DNA of 64,000 bases from Cyclobacteriaceae bacterium (GTDB taxonomy: Bacteria > Bacteroidota > Bacteroidia > Cytophagales > Cyclobacteriaceae): the NCBI GenBank assembly GCA_016787605.1, contig JAEUUE010000116.1, positions 1 to 64,000 on the forward strand. Direction: 5' to 3'. Position numbers and translations under genes: made by a program. This document shows positions 35,560-44,800 of the stretch, piece by piece (the stretch's first letter is position 1; each line of letters begins with the position of its first letter). The notes beneath the pieces were generated by a model. That model saw only the letters and a list, made by a program, of their open reading frames with translations, did not search any database and had not been told where the DNA came from.

Positions 35560-36893
35560 TCGGTTTTCTTTACGCGGAGAGAAGTGCCTTCGGCGGCGAT
35601 CACTTCGATGGGGTCGCCCTTGTCGACAAAGTCGCCCCGTGTGTAGGCATCAAATACGTTGCCGCCCACCATCACCTTGCCACTGGGACGGAGTACCGTG
35701 TAGGCGGTGCCGCGCTGACCGACGATGTCGGCAGGGAAGAGATTGGACGTATAACCCTGTTCTTTTTCCTGTGTTTCGGTAAGTGCAATATTCTTGAATG
35801 CCTGGGTGCGGGTCAGCTTCGGTCCCGCGATGAAGAGCAGCATGACCCCGCCGGTAAGTCCCCCCACGGCGGCGAACAGGGCCACGACGATATCCCCGAG
35901 CGGCACAAAGTCGAAGTTGAAGAAATCGTTATTGAGCATGATCAGGACAAGCGAGGTAATCGTGAGCGCGATGCCGGCGACACCCGCAACCCCGAACCCC
36001 GGGATCACAAACAGCTCCAGGATGATGAGGACAATCCCCACGAACAACGCCAGGATCTCCCAATACTCGGCCAGGCCGTTCAGGTAGTACGGCACCAGGT
36101 ACAAGACGAGGGCCACGATGGCGGCCAGGAGCGGAAAACCGATGCCGGGGGTCTGGAGTTCAAAATAGATTCCGCCGATGATGATGAGGATCAGCAGGCC
36201 GCTGATGAACGGGTTCAGAAAGAAAGCGATGATCCGCTCGGTGACGCCTAACTTGAAGTGTTCGATATCGTAGTTGTTGACGCCATTCTTCTTGAGAATT
36301 TCTTCAATGCTTTCCACCTTTCCTTCGCAGTATCCGTTGGCGATCGCCTCGCTGGTTGTAAACGTGATTACTTTGCCTGCTTGCTTGACACTATCAACCA
36401 CCACCTTCTCGTCCACCATGCCTTCGGCGATACGGGGGTCACGCCCGTTTTCCTCGGCCGTGGAACGCATGATCGATCGCATGTACGACTGGTACTTGTC
36501 CGGCGCGGCTTCACCGCCGGTTCCGGTTACTACGGTAGCGGCCCCGATGCTTGCCCCTGGCGACATGTAGATGCTGTCGCAGGCGATGGAAATGAGGGCT
36601 CCTGCCGAGGCGGCGTCGGAGTTGATGAACACCCAGATGGGCTTTTTGAACCCCATGATTTTGTCGACGATTTCCTTCGCGTCGGTGAGGATGCCTCCAT
36701 AGGTGTCCATTTCCACGATTACGTAATCAGCCTTTGTTTCTTCGGCGTGTTCCAGCGCCAGGGTCACATAGCGGAGCATCCGGGGATCAATCTCGGCCTT
36801 GATTTCCATGACCATTACTTTTGGCCTGGTTTGTGCAGCGGCAGTTCCCAGGAGTGCCGAGAGGAAAAGAACGAATAGGCCTGACGCTTTCAT
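35556..36893 (-). CDS. NfeD-family membrane-bound ClpP-class serine protease
   Basis: 445 residues. A signal peptide (1-21) precedes a ClpP-class protease domain with the Ser-Lys dyad: Ser96 in 'DAASAG' and Lys133 in 'DKYQSY', close to Ser97 and Lys138 of P. horikoshii 1510-N. About five transmembrane helices (230-365) and a C-terminal NfeD OB-fold domain (about 385-440, 'DIVGQRGTAYTVLRPSGKV') follow. Family members cleave membrane proteins such as stomatins; no stomatin/SPFH gene is adjacent here. It is coupled to kdsB by ATGA. Confidence 0.88.
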   Translation of the reverse strand: MKASGLFVLFLSALLGTAAAQTRPKVMVMEIKAEIDPRMLRYVTLALEHAEETKADYVIVEMDTYGGILTDAKEIVDKIMGFKKPIWVFINSDAASAGALISIACDSIYMSPGASIGAATVVTGTGGEAAPDKYQSYMRSIMRSTAEENGRDPRIAEGMVDEKVVVDSVKQAGKVITFTTSEAIANGYCEGKVESIEEILKKNGVNNYDIEHFKLGVTERIIAFFLNPFISGLLILIIIGGIYFELQTPGIGFPLLAAIVALVLYLVPYYLNGLAEYWEILALFVGIVLIILELFVIPGFGVAGVAGIALTITSLVLIMLNNDFFNFDFVPLGDIVVALFAAVGGLTGGVMLLFIAGPKLTRTQAFKNIALTETQEKEQGYTSNLFPADIVGQRGTAYTVLRPSGKVMVGGNVFDAYTRGDFVDKGDPIEVIAAEGTSLRVKKTE

Positions 36894-36907
36894 GGATTGA
36901 ATTTTGA

Positions 36908-36915
36908 CAAAAATA
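36908..36915 (-). promoter_or_regulatory. -7 element of the NfeD-kdsB operon
   Basis: On the minus strand TATTTTTG fits TAnnTTTG exactly, 14 bases before the NfeD-type gene's ATG. This predicts a very short leader of about 8 nt. The 97-bp gap it sits in also serves the divergent LysM operon. Confidence 0.45.
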
Positions 36916-36990
36916 CTAAGGAAAACGACGTGCAGGGGTTGTGGGATGGCGGCGGGAAGTGGTAATTTTATAGGTCATTGATAGGAGATT

Positions 36991-37983
36991 ATGTTCCAGG
37001 TATTGTTGATCGGTTTGCTCACCCTTTCGCCCGGCGATTCACTCCGCATGGAGATGATCAACGGCAAGCCTCATGTGGTACACCAGGTAGGCGAGAAGGA
37101 GACACTGTACGGACTATCCAAGCGCTACGGGACTACCGTGGCCGATATCCTGGCCGTAAACCCGACGGCTGACGCCGGCCTTGAAGTGGGACAAATCCTG
37201 AAGATTCCCTATGGTGGCAAGCCCAAGGCCCCCGATGCGGTCAAGACGGCACAGGGAATTGTCCATCGCGTGGCGGCCAAAGAGACCATGTTCAGCATTG
37301 CCCGGCATTACAATGTGTCGGTCGATGATATCAAAGCCTGGAACAACCTGAAAGACGGGAACCTGTCGGTGGGCCAGGAAATACTGATCAAGTCAAAATC
37401 AGCTGAGCCTGTTGCTGAGCCGAAGCCCCAGGCCACACCGTCGGCCGCCAAGACGCATACCGTGGCGCCGAAGGAGACTCTTTTTTCCATCGCGAGAACC
37501 TACGGCATGACCGTGGCCCAGTTGAAGGAGTGGAACAGCCTTTCTACCGATGAAGTGAAGATCGGGCAGGTCCTTACGGTGGCTGCCCCGGCACCAGGCG
37601 CTGCGCCGGCTGTCCCGGTTGTCGTCGCGCCAACCCCTGCGCCTGCACCTACGGGTGTGCAACCTGCAGTGACCCCGCCGGCGGAGACGGTCAAGATTTC
37701 AGAAAGTCTTAGTGGCGCGAGTGAGCAGAAGGAGACAGGAATGGCCGCGTTGCTCCAGGGCACCGAGGGCAACCGCAAGTACCTCGCTCAGCACCCGACC
37801 ATCAATCCCGGTACGATCCTGAAGATCCGGAACCTCACCACCAACCAGGAAGTGTTTGTGCGGGTGACGGGTCCTCCGTCCGCCCCTGATCCGGCGGTGA
37901 TGATTTTCATTTCCCGTTCTGCCTTTGATCGGCTGGGGGCCACGGGGCCTTCCTTCCGCGCCGAGCTCACGTACTATAAGTAA
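36991..37983 (+). CDS. secreted protein with three LysM domains
   Basis: 330 residues. A short hydrophobic N-terminus (about 1-13) is a weak signal sequence. Three LysM peptidoglycan-binding repeats lie at about 28-72, 88-131 and 151-194 ('KETLYGLSKRYG', 'KETMFSIARHYN', 'KETLFSIARTYG'). A Pro/Ala/Val linker (195-235) leads to a C-terminal domain of about 90 residues with 'GTILKIRNLTTNQEVFVRV', which resembles an RlpA-like double-psi barrel. No amidase motif is seen. It is the first gene of an operon with the OmpA-type gene 5 bases downstream, suggesting an envelope-anchoring role. Confidence 0.85.
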   Translation: MFQVLLIGLLTLSPGDSLRMEMINGKPHVVHQVGEKETLYGLSKRYGTTVADILAVNPTADAGLEVGQILKIPYGGKPKAPDAVKTAQGIVHRVAAKETMFSIARHYNVSVDDIKAWNNLKDGNLSVGQEILIKSKSAEPVAEPKPQATPSAAKTHTVAPKETLFSIARTYGMTVAQLKEWNSLSTDEVKIGQVLTVAAPAPGAAPAVPVVVAPTPAPAPTGVQPAVTPPAETVKISESLSGASEQKETGMAALLQGTEGNRKYLAQHPTINPGTILKIRNLTTNQEVFVRVTGPPSAPDPAVMIFISRSAFDRLGATGPSFRAELTYYK

Positions 37984-37988
37984 GCGAC

Positions 37989-39098
37989 ATGAAGGCGCGC
38001 GGCCATTGGGTAGCGGCTTTCCTGTCTTTGACGCTCGTCGCCAAAGGTCAAAACCTGGTTATCAACCCCAGCTTCGAGGAGCGCAACCGTTGTCCTAACC
38101 ACTTCAGTGCGAACCAGCGAGACTTTAGCCTGCCCGGATGGCGATCCGCCAATACCGGCACGCCAGATTATTACAACCAGTGCAGCTGGGGTGACTGTGA
38201 CGTCCCGTTCAATTGGGCGGGTGAATCCAATGCACACTCCGGCATCGCCTATTCCGGCATTTACGTGTGGAACCGTCCTGCCAAAACGCCCCGAAGCTAT
38301 CGGGAATACATTCACGGGGAGTTGTCGGAACCGCTTAAGAAGGACAAGCGCTACCGCATTGAGTTCTATTTCAAACTGGCTTCCTATTCCGTGTATACGG
38401 CCGACCGGGTGGGGCTCATGCTCACGGATTCGGTCTTCTTTCAGGCCAACGACCAGGTGATCGATCGTATGCCTGCCTTGCTTTGGATCGGACGGGAGCC
38501 GCTCACTTCCGGGGGGTGGGAGTTGGCCTCCGGTGAATACCGCGCCGTAGGTGGAGAACGGTACGTCGTGATCGGCAATTTCTTCGACAACCTAAGCACA
38601 CAGTTTGCTCAATTGGAGACCCGAAAGGGACGAAGCCCAATGTTGAATGGGAGCGCTTATTTCTATATCGACGACGTCGCCGTGATCCCGCTTGATCCTC
38701 CCGACCCGCCCATAGAAACGCCGCTGGTTTGGAGCGACGGAAAGGAAGTGAAACCGGAGGAGGTGTATGTCCTCAAAAACATCCAGTTCGAGTTTGACCA
38801 GTACGTGCTGCTCCCTGTTTCCTTCCCCGAGTTGGACAAGGTGGCCGAGATTCTCACCCGGCAACCAGCCTGGCGGGCGGAGCTGGCCGGGCATACCGAC
38901 TACATCGGCAGCGAAGAGTATAACCTGGAACTGAGCCGCAACCGGGCCAACAGCGTGCGGGCTTACCTCATTGCAAAAGGCATTTCTCCCGAACGCCTTT
39001 CAGCGCAGGGATTTGGCAAAAGCCGCCCGTTGGTCAGTGATAAGGATGACAACGCCCGCATGATCAACCGGCGTGTCGAGGTTAAGTTTCTCAAATGA
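37989..39098 (+). CDS. OmpA-family protein with N-terminal beta-sandwich domain
   Basis: 369 residues. A signal peptide (about 1-19) precedes an N-terminal domain opening with 'NLVINPSFEERNRCPN', a type common before OmpA domains in Bacteroidota and similar to galactose-binding-like sandwiches. It has four Cys in the first 80 residues. A C-terminal OmpA domain (about 255-369) has an intact peptidoglycan site: Asp in GHTD, Arg in 'LSRNRA', and NRRVEV at the end. It would anchor to the cell wall, next to the LysM protein. Its stop overlaps the following ATG (ATGA). Confidence 0.9.
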   Translation: MKARGHWVAAFLSLTLVAKGQNLVINPSFEERNRCPNHFSANQRDFSLPGWRSANTGTPDYYNQCSWGDCDVPFNWAGESNAHSGIAYSGIYVWNRPAKTPRSYREYIHGELSEPLKKDKRYRIEFYFKLASYSVYTADRVGLMLTDSVFFQANDQVIDRMPALLWIGREPLTSGGWELASGEYRAVGGERYVVIGNFFDNLSTQFAQLETRKGRSPMLNGSAYFYIDDVAVIPLDPPDPPIETPLVWSDGKEVKPEEVYVLKNIQFEFDQYVLLPVSFPELDKVAEILTRQPAWRAELAGHTDYIGSEEYNLELSRNRANSVRAYLIAKGISPERLSAQGFGKSRPLVSDKDDNARMINRRVEVKFLK

Positions 39099-39904
39099 CC
39101 AGGCGTACGGTCACCGACCCTGTCGGGCTCAAGGCCTTCCTCGACGAGATGGCCGATCGGTTTAACCGGCCGGAGTTCATCGTCCATGACCCCATTTCCA
39201 TCCCGCACCGGTTTACCAAGCGCCAGGATATCGAGATCGCGGGGCTTTTTGCGGCCACCCTGGCATGGGGGCAGCGGGTAACCATAATCCGCAGTAGTGA
39301 AAGACTCATGACCCTGATGGGTGAGTCGCCGCATGAGTTCATCCTCAACCACCGCCCCTCAGACCTCAAGAAACTGGAATCCTTTGTTCACCGGACCTTC
39401 AACAGTACCGACTTGCTCTATTTCATCAGCTTTCTCCAGTCGCACTACCGTGATCATGCATCCCTGGAAGAGCTGTTTCAGGTCGCTCCCGATGAGCCGA
39501 CGGTCGAGAACGGACTGATCCGTTTTCATAATCGGTTCTTCAGCCTGCCCGACTTTCCCGGGCGCACCCGCAAGCACGTGGCTACACCGGCAAGAAAATC
39601 GGCCTGCAAGCGACTCAACATGTTTCTCCGCTGGATGGTGCGCTCCGACAACCGCGGGGTGGATTTTGGCTTGTGGAAGAAAATCAAACCTGCACAGCTG
39701 GTCTGCCCGTGCGACATCCACGTCGAGCGGGTGTCTCGAAGGCTGAAGCTCATCCGGCGTAAAGCCCTGGATTGGCAGACGGCCCTGGAGCTGACCGACA
39801 ACCTTCGCCGCCTCGATCCTGTGGACCCGGTGCGGTACGATTTTGCGCTGTTTGGCCTGGGTGTTATGGATGCTGAGCCGCCGCGCGCCGCAGGCGGTCG
39901 TTGA
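39095..39904 (+). CDS. TIGR02757 family protein of unknown function
   Basis: 269 residues. Features: 'DPISIPHRF' and 'DIEIAGLFAATLAWGQR' at the N-terminus, 'RLNMFLRWMVR' and 'CDIHVERVSRRL' in the middle, and 'DPVRYDFALFGLG' at the C-terminus, all characteristic of TIGR02757. The helix-rich fold and the conserved 'RLNMFLRWMVR...D' pattern recall helix-hairpin-helix DNA repair proteins, but no activity is known to me. It is coupled to the OmpA gene by ATGA. The last 14 residues overlap the convergent tsaC-like gene by 41 bp. Confidence 0.88.
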   Translation: MTRRTVTDPVGLKAFLDEMADRFNRPEFIVHDPISIPHRFTKRQDIEIAGLFAATLAWGQRVTIIRSSERLMTLMGESPHEFILNHRPSDLKKLESFVHRTFNSTDLLYFISFLQSHYRDHASLEELFQVAPDEPTVENGLIRFHNRFFSLPDFPGRTRKHVATPARKSACKRLNMFLRWMVRSDNRGVDFGLWKKIKPAQLVCPCDIHVERVSRRLKLIRRKALDWQTALELTDNLRRLDPVDPVRYDFALFGLGVMDAEPPRAAGGR

Positions 39905-40826
39905 TGGCACGGCCTAATCCTTTTTCAGGAACTTCTTCGGCCACAACAGCGTCCACATCGGATTGGTCCAGGGAACGCAGCATACCGAAGAGGTTGCGCG
40001 CCGCCTCGTGAAGGTCACCGGAGGGTGACAAGACAAGCTGGTTCCTGTACGCAGGGTAAGGCGTGCGGAAAGAAAGTATTCCGGGGTTCCTGAGTTGATG
40101 CTGTTGGATCAGTTGATCAATGTCGCCGAGATAGAAAAGTTTCGCCGGGGCGTAGTGCTTCTGCAGTTGCCCGGGCGCCTGGGGCTGAGAACTGGAGTGA
40201 GTCCGGACGACGGCAGGTCCGACGAGCGATTCGATCTGTTCGACGCCGATGCCGCCGAGCCGGTAGACCACGGGTTGTCCGTCTTCCCAGCCGACGATTG
40301 TGGATTCGATGCCCACCCGGCACGGACCTCCGTCGAGTATGTAGGGAATCTTCCGCCCCAGTTGATGCCTGACGTGGTCGGCGGTGGTGGGACTTACGTA
40401 GCCGAAGGCATTGGCGCTGGGTGCCGCCAGCGGAAAATCAAGCCTCGAGAGCAGGTCGCGCGTCAGTGGATGATCGGGGCAGCGAAGACCCACCCGGTCG
40501 AGGCCGGAGGTAACAATGTCGGGGATGATATCTTTCTTGGGAAGCAGGAGCGTGAGCGGGCCGGGCCAGATATTCCGGGCCAGCGCTTCCGCCTGGGGTG
40601 GGGCATCTCGCAGGTAGTTTTGCGCCTTCTCCCACGACGCAACATGGACGATCAGCGGATCGAACCGGGGGCGTCCCTTGGCTTCAAAAATGCTGACTAC
40701 CGTGTCGGTGTCCAGCGCGTTGCCGGCTAGCCCGTACACCGTTTCGGTCGGGATGGCCACGAGTTTTCCTTCCTTCAGGAGTTTCGCTGCCGTATCCGTG
40801 GAGGTGCCGACAGTGGCTTCGGTCAT
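39864..40826 (-). CDS. L-threonylcarbamoyladenylate synthase (Sua5/YrdC/YwlC)
   Basis: 320 residues, the long Sua5 type: a YrdC domain (about 10-195) plus a C-terminal Sua5 domain (about 215-320). It makes threonylcarbamoyl-AMP from threonine, bicarbonate and ATP for the t6A37 modification of tRNAs reading ANN codons. Motifs seen: 'GKLVAIPTETVYGLAGNA' at the start of the YrdC fold, 'KGRPRFDPLIVHV', and 'SANAFGYVSPTTADHV'. It ends inside the convergent TIGR02757 gene. Confidence 0.93.
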   Translation of the reverse strand: MTEATVGTSTDTAAKLLKEGKLVAIPTETVYGLAGNALDTDTVVSIFEAKGRPRFDPLIVHVASWEKAQNYLRDAPPQAEALARNIWPGPLTLLLPKKDIIPDIVTSGLDRVGLRCPDHPLTRDLLSRLDFPLAAPSANAFGYVSPTTADHVRHQLGRKIPYILDGGPCRVGIESTIVGWEDGQPVVYRLGGIGVEQIESLVGPAVVRTHSSSQPQAPGQLQKHYAPAKLFYLGDIDQLIQQHQLRNPGILSFRTPYPAYRNQLVLSPSGDLHEAARNLFGMLRSLDQSDVDAVVAEEVPEKGLGRAINDRLRRAAAQHP

Positions 40827-40856
40827 GGCTCAAAATTGCAGGAAAAAAACCAGATT

Positions 40857-41390
40857 TTATCGCGGAAGTTTTGCCCGCAACCGGAGCAGCGAGGGCTCCG
40901 CATTGTAGCGTTCCAGTTCAGCCAGGGGAACCCAACGTACGTCGAACGACTCCTCGCTGACGACCACCTGCTCATCCATCGAAGCCCGAAAGAGGTAACG
41001 TACGTCGTAGTGGTCGTGAGCCGGGAAGTCTTTCCGCTCCGGGATGGGATGCACATCCAGGTCGAAGATATCGGGCTGCAGCAGGTCAAGCTGCATCACG
41101 CCGGTCTCTTCGTTCGCTTCGCGCCGCGCTACTCCGGCTACATATTGGTCGCCGTCGGCATGACCACCGGGTTGGAGCCAGCGATTGAGTTTGGCGTGGT
41201 GAACCAGGAGGGTATGGGTAAAGGCTGGATCGACCAGGAAGGCTGATCCGGTAATGTGACCGGGCAGGTGCGTGCGCTCAAAGGCATCGGGATGCACCAG
41301 CAGGTCGAGATATCGCTGAGCCGTCTCCGCCTCGGAGGGCCATTGCGTCATGTACTTGCGGATGGCGTCCGCCAGCGCCTCCAGGGTCAT
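40857..41390 (-). CDS. Nudix hydrolase
   Basis: 177 residues. The Nudix box is complete: 'GGHADGDQYVAGVARREANE' followed by ETGV matches Gx5Ex7REUxEExGU, with the Glu residues that bind Mg2+. Upstream are 'HITGSAFLVDP' and 'HTLLVHHAKLNRWLQPGGH', typical of a pyrophosphohydrolase of the NUDT type. The substrate cannot be predicted. Its ATG overlaps the stop of the small secreted-protein gene upstream (ATGA). Confidence 0.9.
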   Translation of the reverse strand: MTLEALADAIRKYMTQWPSEAETAQRYLDLLVHPDAFERTHLPGHITGSAFLVDPAFTHTLLVHHAKLNRWLQPGGHADGDQYVAGVARREANEETGVMQLDLLQPDIFDLDVHPIPERKDFPAHDHYDVRYLFRASMDEQVVVSEESFDVRWVPLAELERYNAEPSLLRLRAKLPR

Positions 41391-41734
41391 CGGATGATGA
41401 CGGTGGCCTTGTTGATCTTGTTGGCTTCCAGCTTGCCGATCTGTTCACCCGCTCCTGCGTTGTCCAGGTCTCCTTTGCGAACAATGACAAAATAAGGGAT
41501 GGCTTTCAGCTCCTTGAATTTGACTACGCCTTTGGCATCGGTGGTCCCGGTGGCCGCCGGGTTCTTCTCTTCGGTGTAGTTGGCTTCCGTCTCGTAGAGG
41601 TTCACAGTAGCCCCCTGCACGGTGTTGCCGAGTTCATCCCGGACCGTAAGATTCAACGAGGTCTTGATCAGTTGGGCGCCGGACAGCGTCAATGCAGCCG
41701 CGAGCAGGATCGCCAGGAAATGAAATCTTTTCAT
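41387..41734 (-). CDS. small secreted protein with carboxypeptidase-regulatory-like fold
   Basis: 115 residues. A signal peptide (about 1-19, ending near LSGAQ) precedes a single beta-sandwich: 'LNLTVRDELGNTVQGATVNL' and 'DAKGVVKFKELKAIPYF' are typical of CarboxypepD_reg/SpaA-type Ig-like domains. It could be a surface or periplasmic adhesion module. It is transcribed ahead of the Nudix gene from a good TAnnTTTG promoter at 41769-41776. Confidence 0.72.
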   Translation of the reverse strand: MKRFHFLAILLAAALTLSGAQLIKTSLNLTVRDELGNTVQGATVNLYETEANYTEEKNPAATGTTDAKGVVKFKELKAIPYFVIVRKGDLDNAGAGEQIGKLEANKINKATVIIR

Positions 41735-41768
41735 GGGTATCGGGTTTACAGCATCTCAGGATGCCGAG

Positions 41769-41776
41769 CAAAGGTA
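41769..41776 (-). promoter_or_regulatory. -7 element upstream of the small secreted-protein gene
   Basis: TACCTTTG on the minus strand is a perfect TAnnTTTG match, 34 bases before the ATG at 41734. It predicts a leader of about 28 nt. Confidence 0.5.
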
Positions 41777-41829
41777 ATGCCGGAGGCGGAAACCTCAGCG
41801 CGGCGGGCCTTCAAATTGAGCGGATACTT

Positions 41830-44800
41830 TCAGCGAAGGAGGGCTACCCCGCCACGCTTTTCCTGGACTCCCTTCTCGGGACGGAAGGAACTGACATAGC
41901 GGATGACGTATGAATACGAGCCGCCCGGGGCCGGCTGGCTCAGGGAGTTGTTGATACCGCCGTTCCACTTGAAGTCTTTGTCGTTGGACGTGAACACCAA
42001 TTCCCCCCACCGGTTGAAGATAAAGATGCTGAAATCATCGGTGATGAAGCTGGTGATCGCGAAGAAGTTCTTGTTCAGGTCTACGCTGGACGAGGGGCGG
42101 AAGGCATTGGGCGCCTCAATCACCGGGAGGCAGTCGTTGAGCACCTCTACCTCATCGGGCGCCACGCAGCCGAAGGAATTCGTCAGTTGTACGCGGTAGA
42201 GTCCTTCGCTGTCGGCCGTGTAAACCTGCTGGGTATAGCCCAGGCTCAGTTGATTCTTGAACCAATCGTACCGGGTGAAGGGACCGGGGTCGAGATCTAC
42301 CTGCGAGGTGGCCGGATCCGTGTTCTCGGGATCGTTGCAGATCACCACCTGGTTGGGCAACAGGCCCACGGGAAGGGGAGCCCTGTCAATGGTGATGTTT
42401 CCCTCCGAAGTGCAGACCGATTTGGTGATTTGCACTTTGTAGACCCCTTCGGCGGTTTGTTGGGTGGTCGAGGCCGTCTCCCCGGTCAGCGATACGCCGT
42501 CGCGGAACCAGGCATAACTGACGCCCGTAGCGGAGGTGACAGCCGTCAGGGTAAACGGCTGCCCGTCTTCGCAGGCAATCGTCGAAGTGACCGCCGCATT
42601 AACAACGCCCACCACCTGCGCAACTTTGGCCGCCGAGCGGGGTGACGTGCATCCGCTCAAGACGCTGAACACCTCTGATTGGAAGGTGTTGCCATCATCG
42701 GCTACGCCCAGTGCAAGGAATTGACCCAGCGCACTAATGGTTCCCGATCCGTTGCGGTACCAGCGGTAGGTGTAATTGCCGGAAGGTGAGGCGGTGAGGA
42801 TGACCTGGTTCTGGCAAGGGTCGCTCTGCGTGAAATCAGCTGTCGGGTTGTCCAACACCACAGGATTATCCAGGTTGTTGGGGCAAGTTCCCACGCCTCC
42901 CGACACGGCGATATTGTACGTGAAGGATCCCTGTCCGCTGACCTGGATGGTTGGTCCGTTGGTGGCACCCACGATGCCCGGCCCTGTCCAGGTGTAAGCC
43001 GTGGCGCCGGGAGCATTGGCCGTGATCGTTGGAGGTGAAGCGCAGATGTTATTCGTAAACGTAATGGCGATCGGCGCACCGGGGTTGATGTTAAAGTTGT
43101 TGAGGATAAACGTACACCCGCCGTTGTCGGAGACTTCGATGGTATAAAGGCCCGTATAGGTTCCCTTCGTAATAGGGTTGGTGTTGAAAACTGCGGTACC
43201 GATTCCGGTGTTTGTGTCAATTACGGTTCCTGAACCGTCGAGTACGCGGTACTGCAGGGGGAGTGCTACGGCGGTAGTCGTCACTTGCAGCGTTACCGGG
43301 TCGCAGTTGGGAGCAACAGCTGCGGCGTTGGCTGTGAACGCATTTTCCGAGAGCCCGAATGACTGCGCAATGGAACACTGCGATATCTGGTCGAGTATGA
43401 TGGCGGAATAGGTGCCGGCATCTAGCCCGTTGAAGTTGATCACTTGCGGCGCCAGCTGGTCAAGTCCTTGTTGGTTATACCCGCCCGGACCGGTAATGAA
43501 ATACGAGTACGGTCCCGTCGGAGGAGCAGTGGTCGCCAGCGACAAGGCAAGCGTGCCATCGGGAACCGGCATGTTACAGCTGGTGAGGTTGGTGCCGTTC
43601 AGGGTAAACGACGGTGAGGCCACGATGGTAATCGTGAGATCCTCGGTAATTGAACAAAGCGTGACGGGGTCTGTGACGACCACCTGGTATTGGTCGACGC
43701 CAGGGTTGGTGGTCAGCAAGGCACGGCTTTGCCCGGAAGTGGGACCGCCGCCGTTGGGGCCGGTAACCGTCCATGCGTAGGTGGCGCCTGGATTTTGGGC
43801 ATTGAGTGCGGCCGTAAAGGAATTCTGACACAGCGTTTGATCAGGCCCCAGGTCCAGCTGGGGCCGGTTATCCGCTACCAGGCTGGTTCCATCCGAAGTA
43901 CAGCCGTTGACATCCGTGATCGTGACCGAAATAATGGACTGTTCTATGACGACTACGGTTCGCGTGGTGTCTCCGGTCGTCCAGAAATAGGTGAGGCCAG
44001 GCAGGTTTCCGGTGTTGGCATCCAGGGTGACCGGGCCATTGCAGAGAGCGGCTGCGCCCGGGATCGTTGGCGGAGCAGGAGGATCAAAGATGGTGACGTT
44101 GCGGGTCAGGGTTGTATCCAGGCCACAGCGGTTGGTGAGTCGAAGAGAGACGAGGTATGTTTGGGCCGGCGGCGCATAGAGGTGATCCACGGTGCCGTTG
44201 GTGTCGGTACCGCCGTCGCCGAAAGTCCAGAAGAACTCATCGATCGCATCGGTTGGCGTGCCGATGAAGGTGGTCGGTGTGCCCAGGCATACGCCCGACA
44301 CATCGATGGCAGGCCCGGACACGGCATTGGAGATCTGCTGGATAAAGTTGGGCAGGCCCAGGCGTGAATTGGTGCCGGCAGCCAGGGCAAAACCATTCAG
44401 GGTGAAGGATGAAAACCGGGTGGTGTCATCGTCGGCCTGGATCGTGCCCAGGAAGTCGCTGCCGGTTCCGTTGACGGCAACGTAGAGCGTGCCATTAGGT
44501 CCCTGCTGGATCGCACCCAACTCGGCGGCCTCGGTGATCTTCTGTTTGAAGTACGGGTTGCCGATGGAGTCGATGAAGTATTCAAAAATGTGGGATGATC
44601 CGGCGCTCTTGTTGACGGTGGCGAAAAGCTTGTTGCCGCCGGGTGAGAATTCTACGCCGTATACCTGGCCGTTGGGTTCCTTCAGATCGATTTTACGATA
44701 GTTGGTCAATACCCCGCTGGAATCGACCAGCGTGAACAGTTCGAGGAGGTTGCTGCTGCCCGGCGTGGAAAGGGCGACGGCCAGCATGTTGAGCGGACCA

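Noticed and set aside
35523-36251. 242-codon plus-strand frame opposite the NfeD-type gene
   Set aside because: Highly charged, repetitive composition and complete overlap with a well-supported gene.
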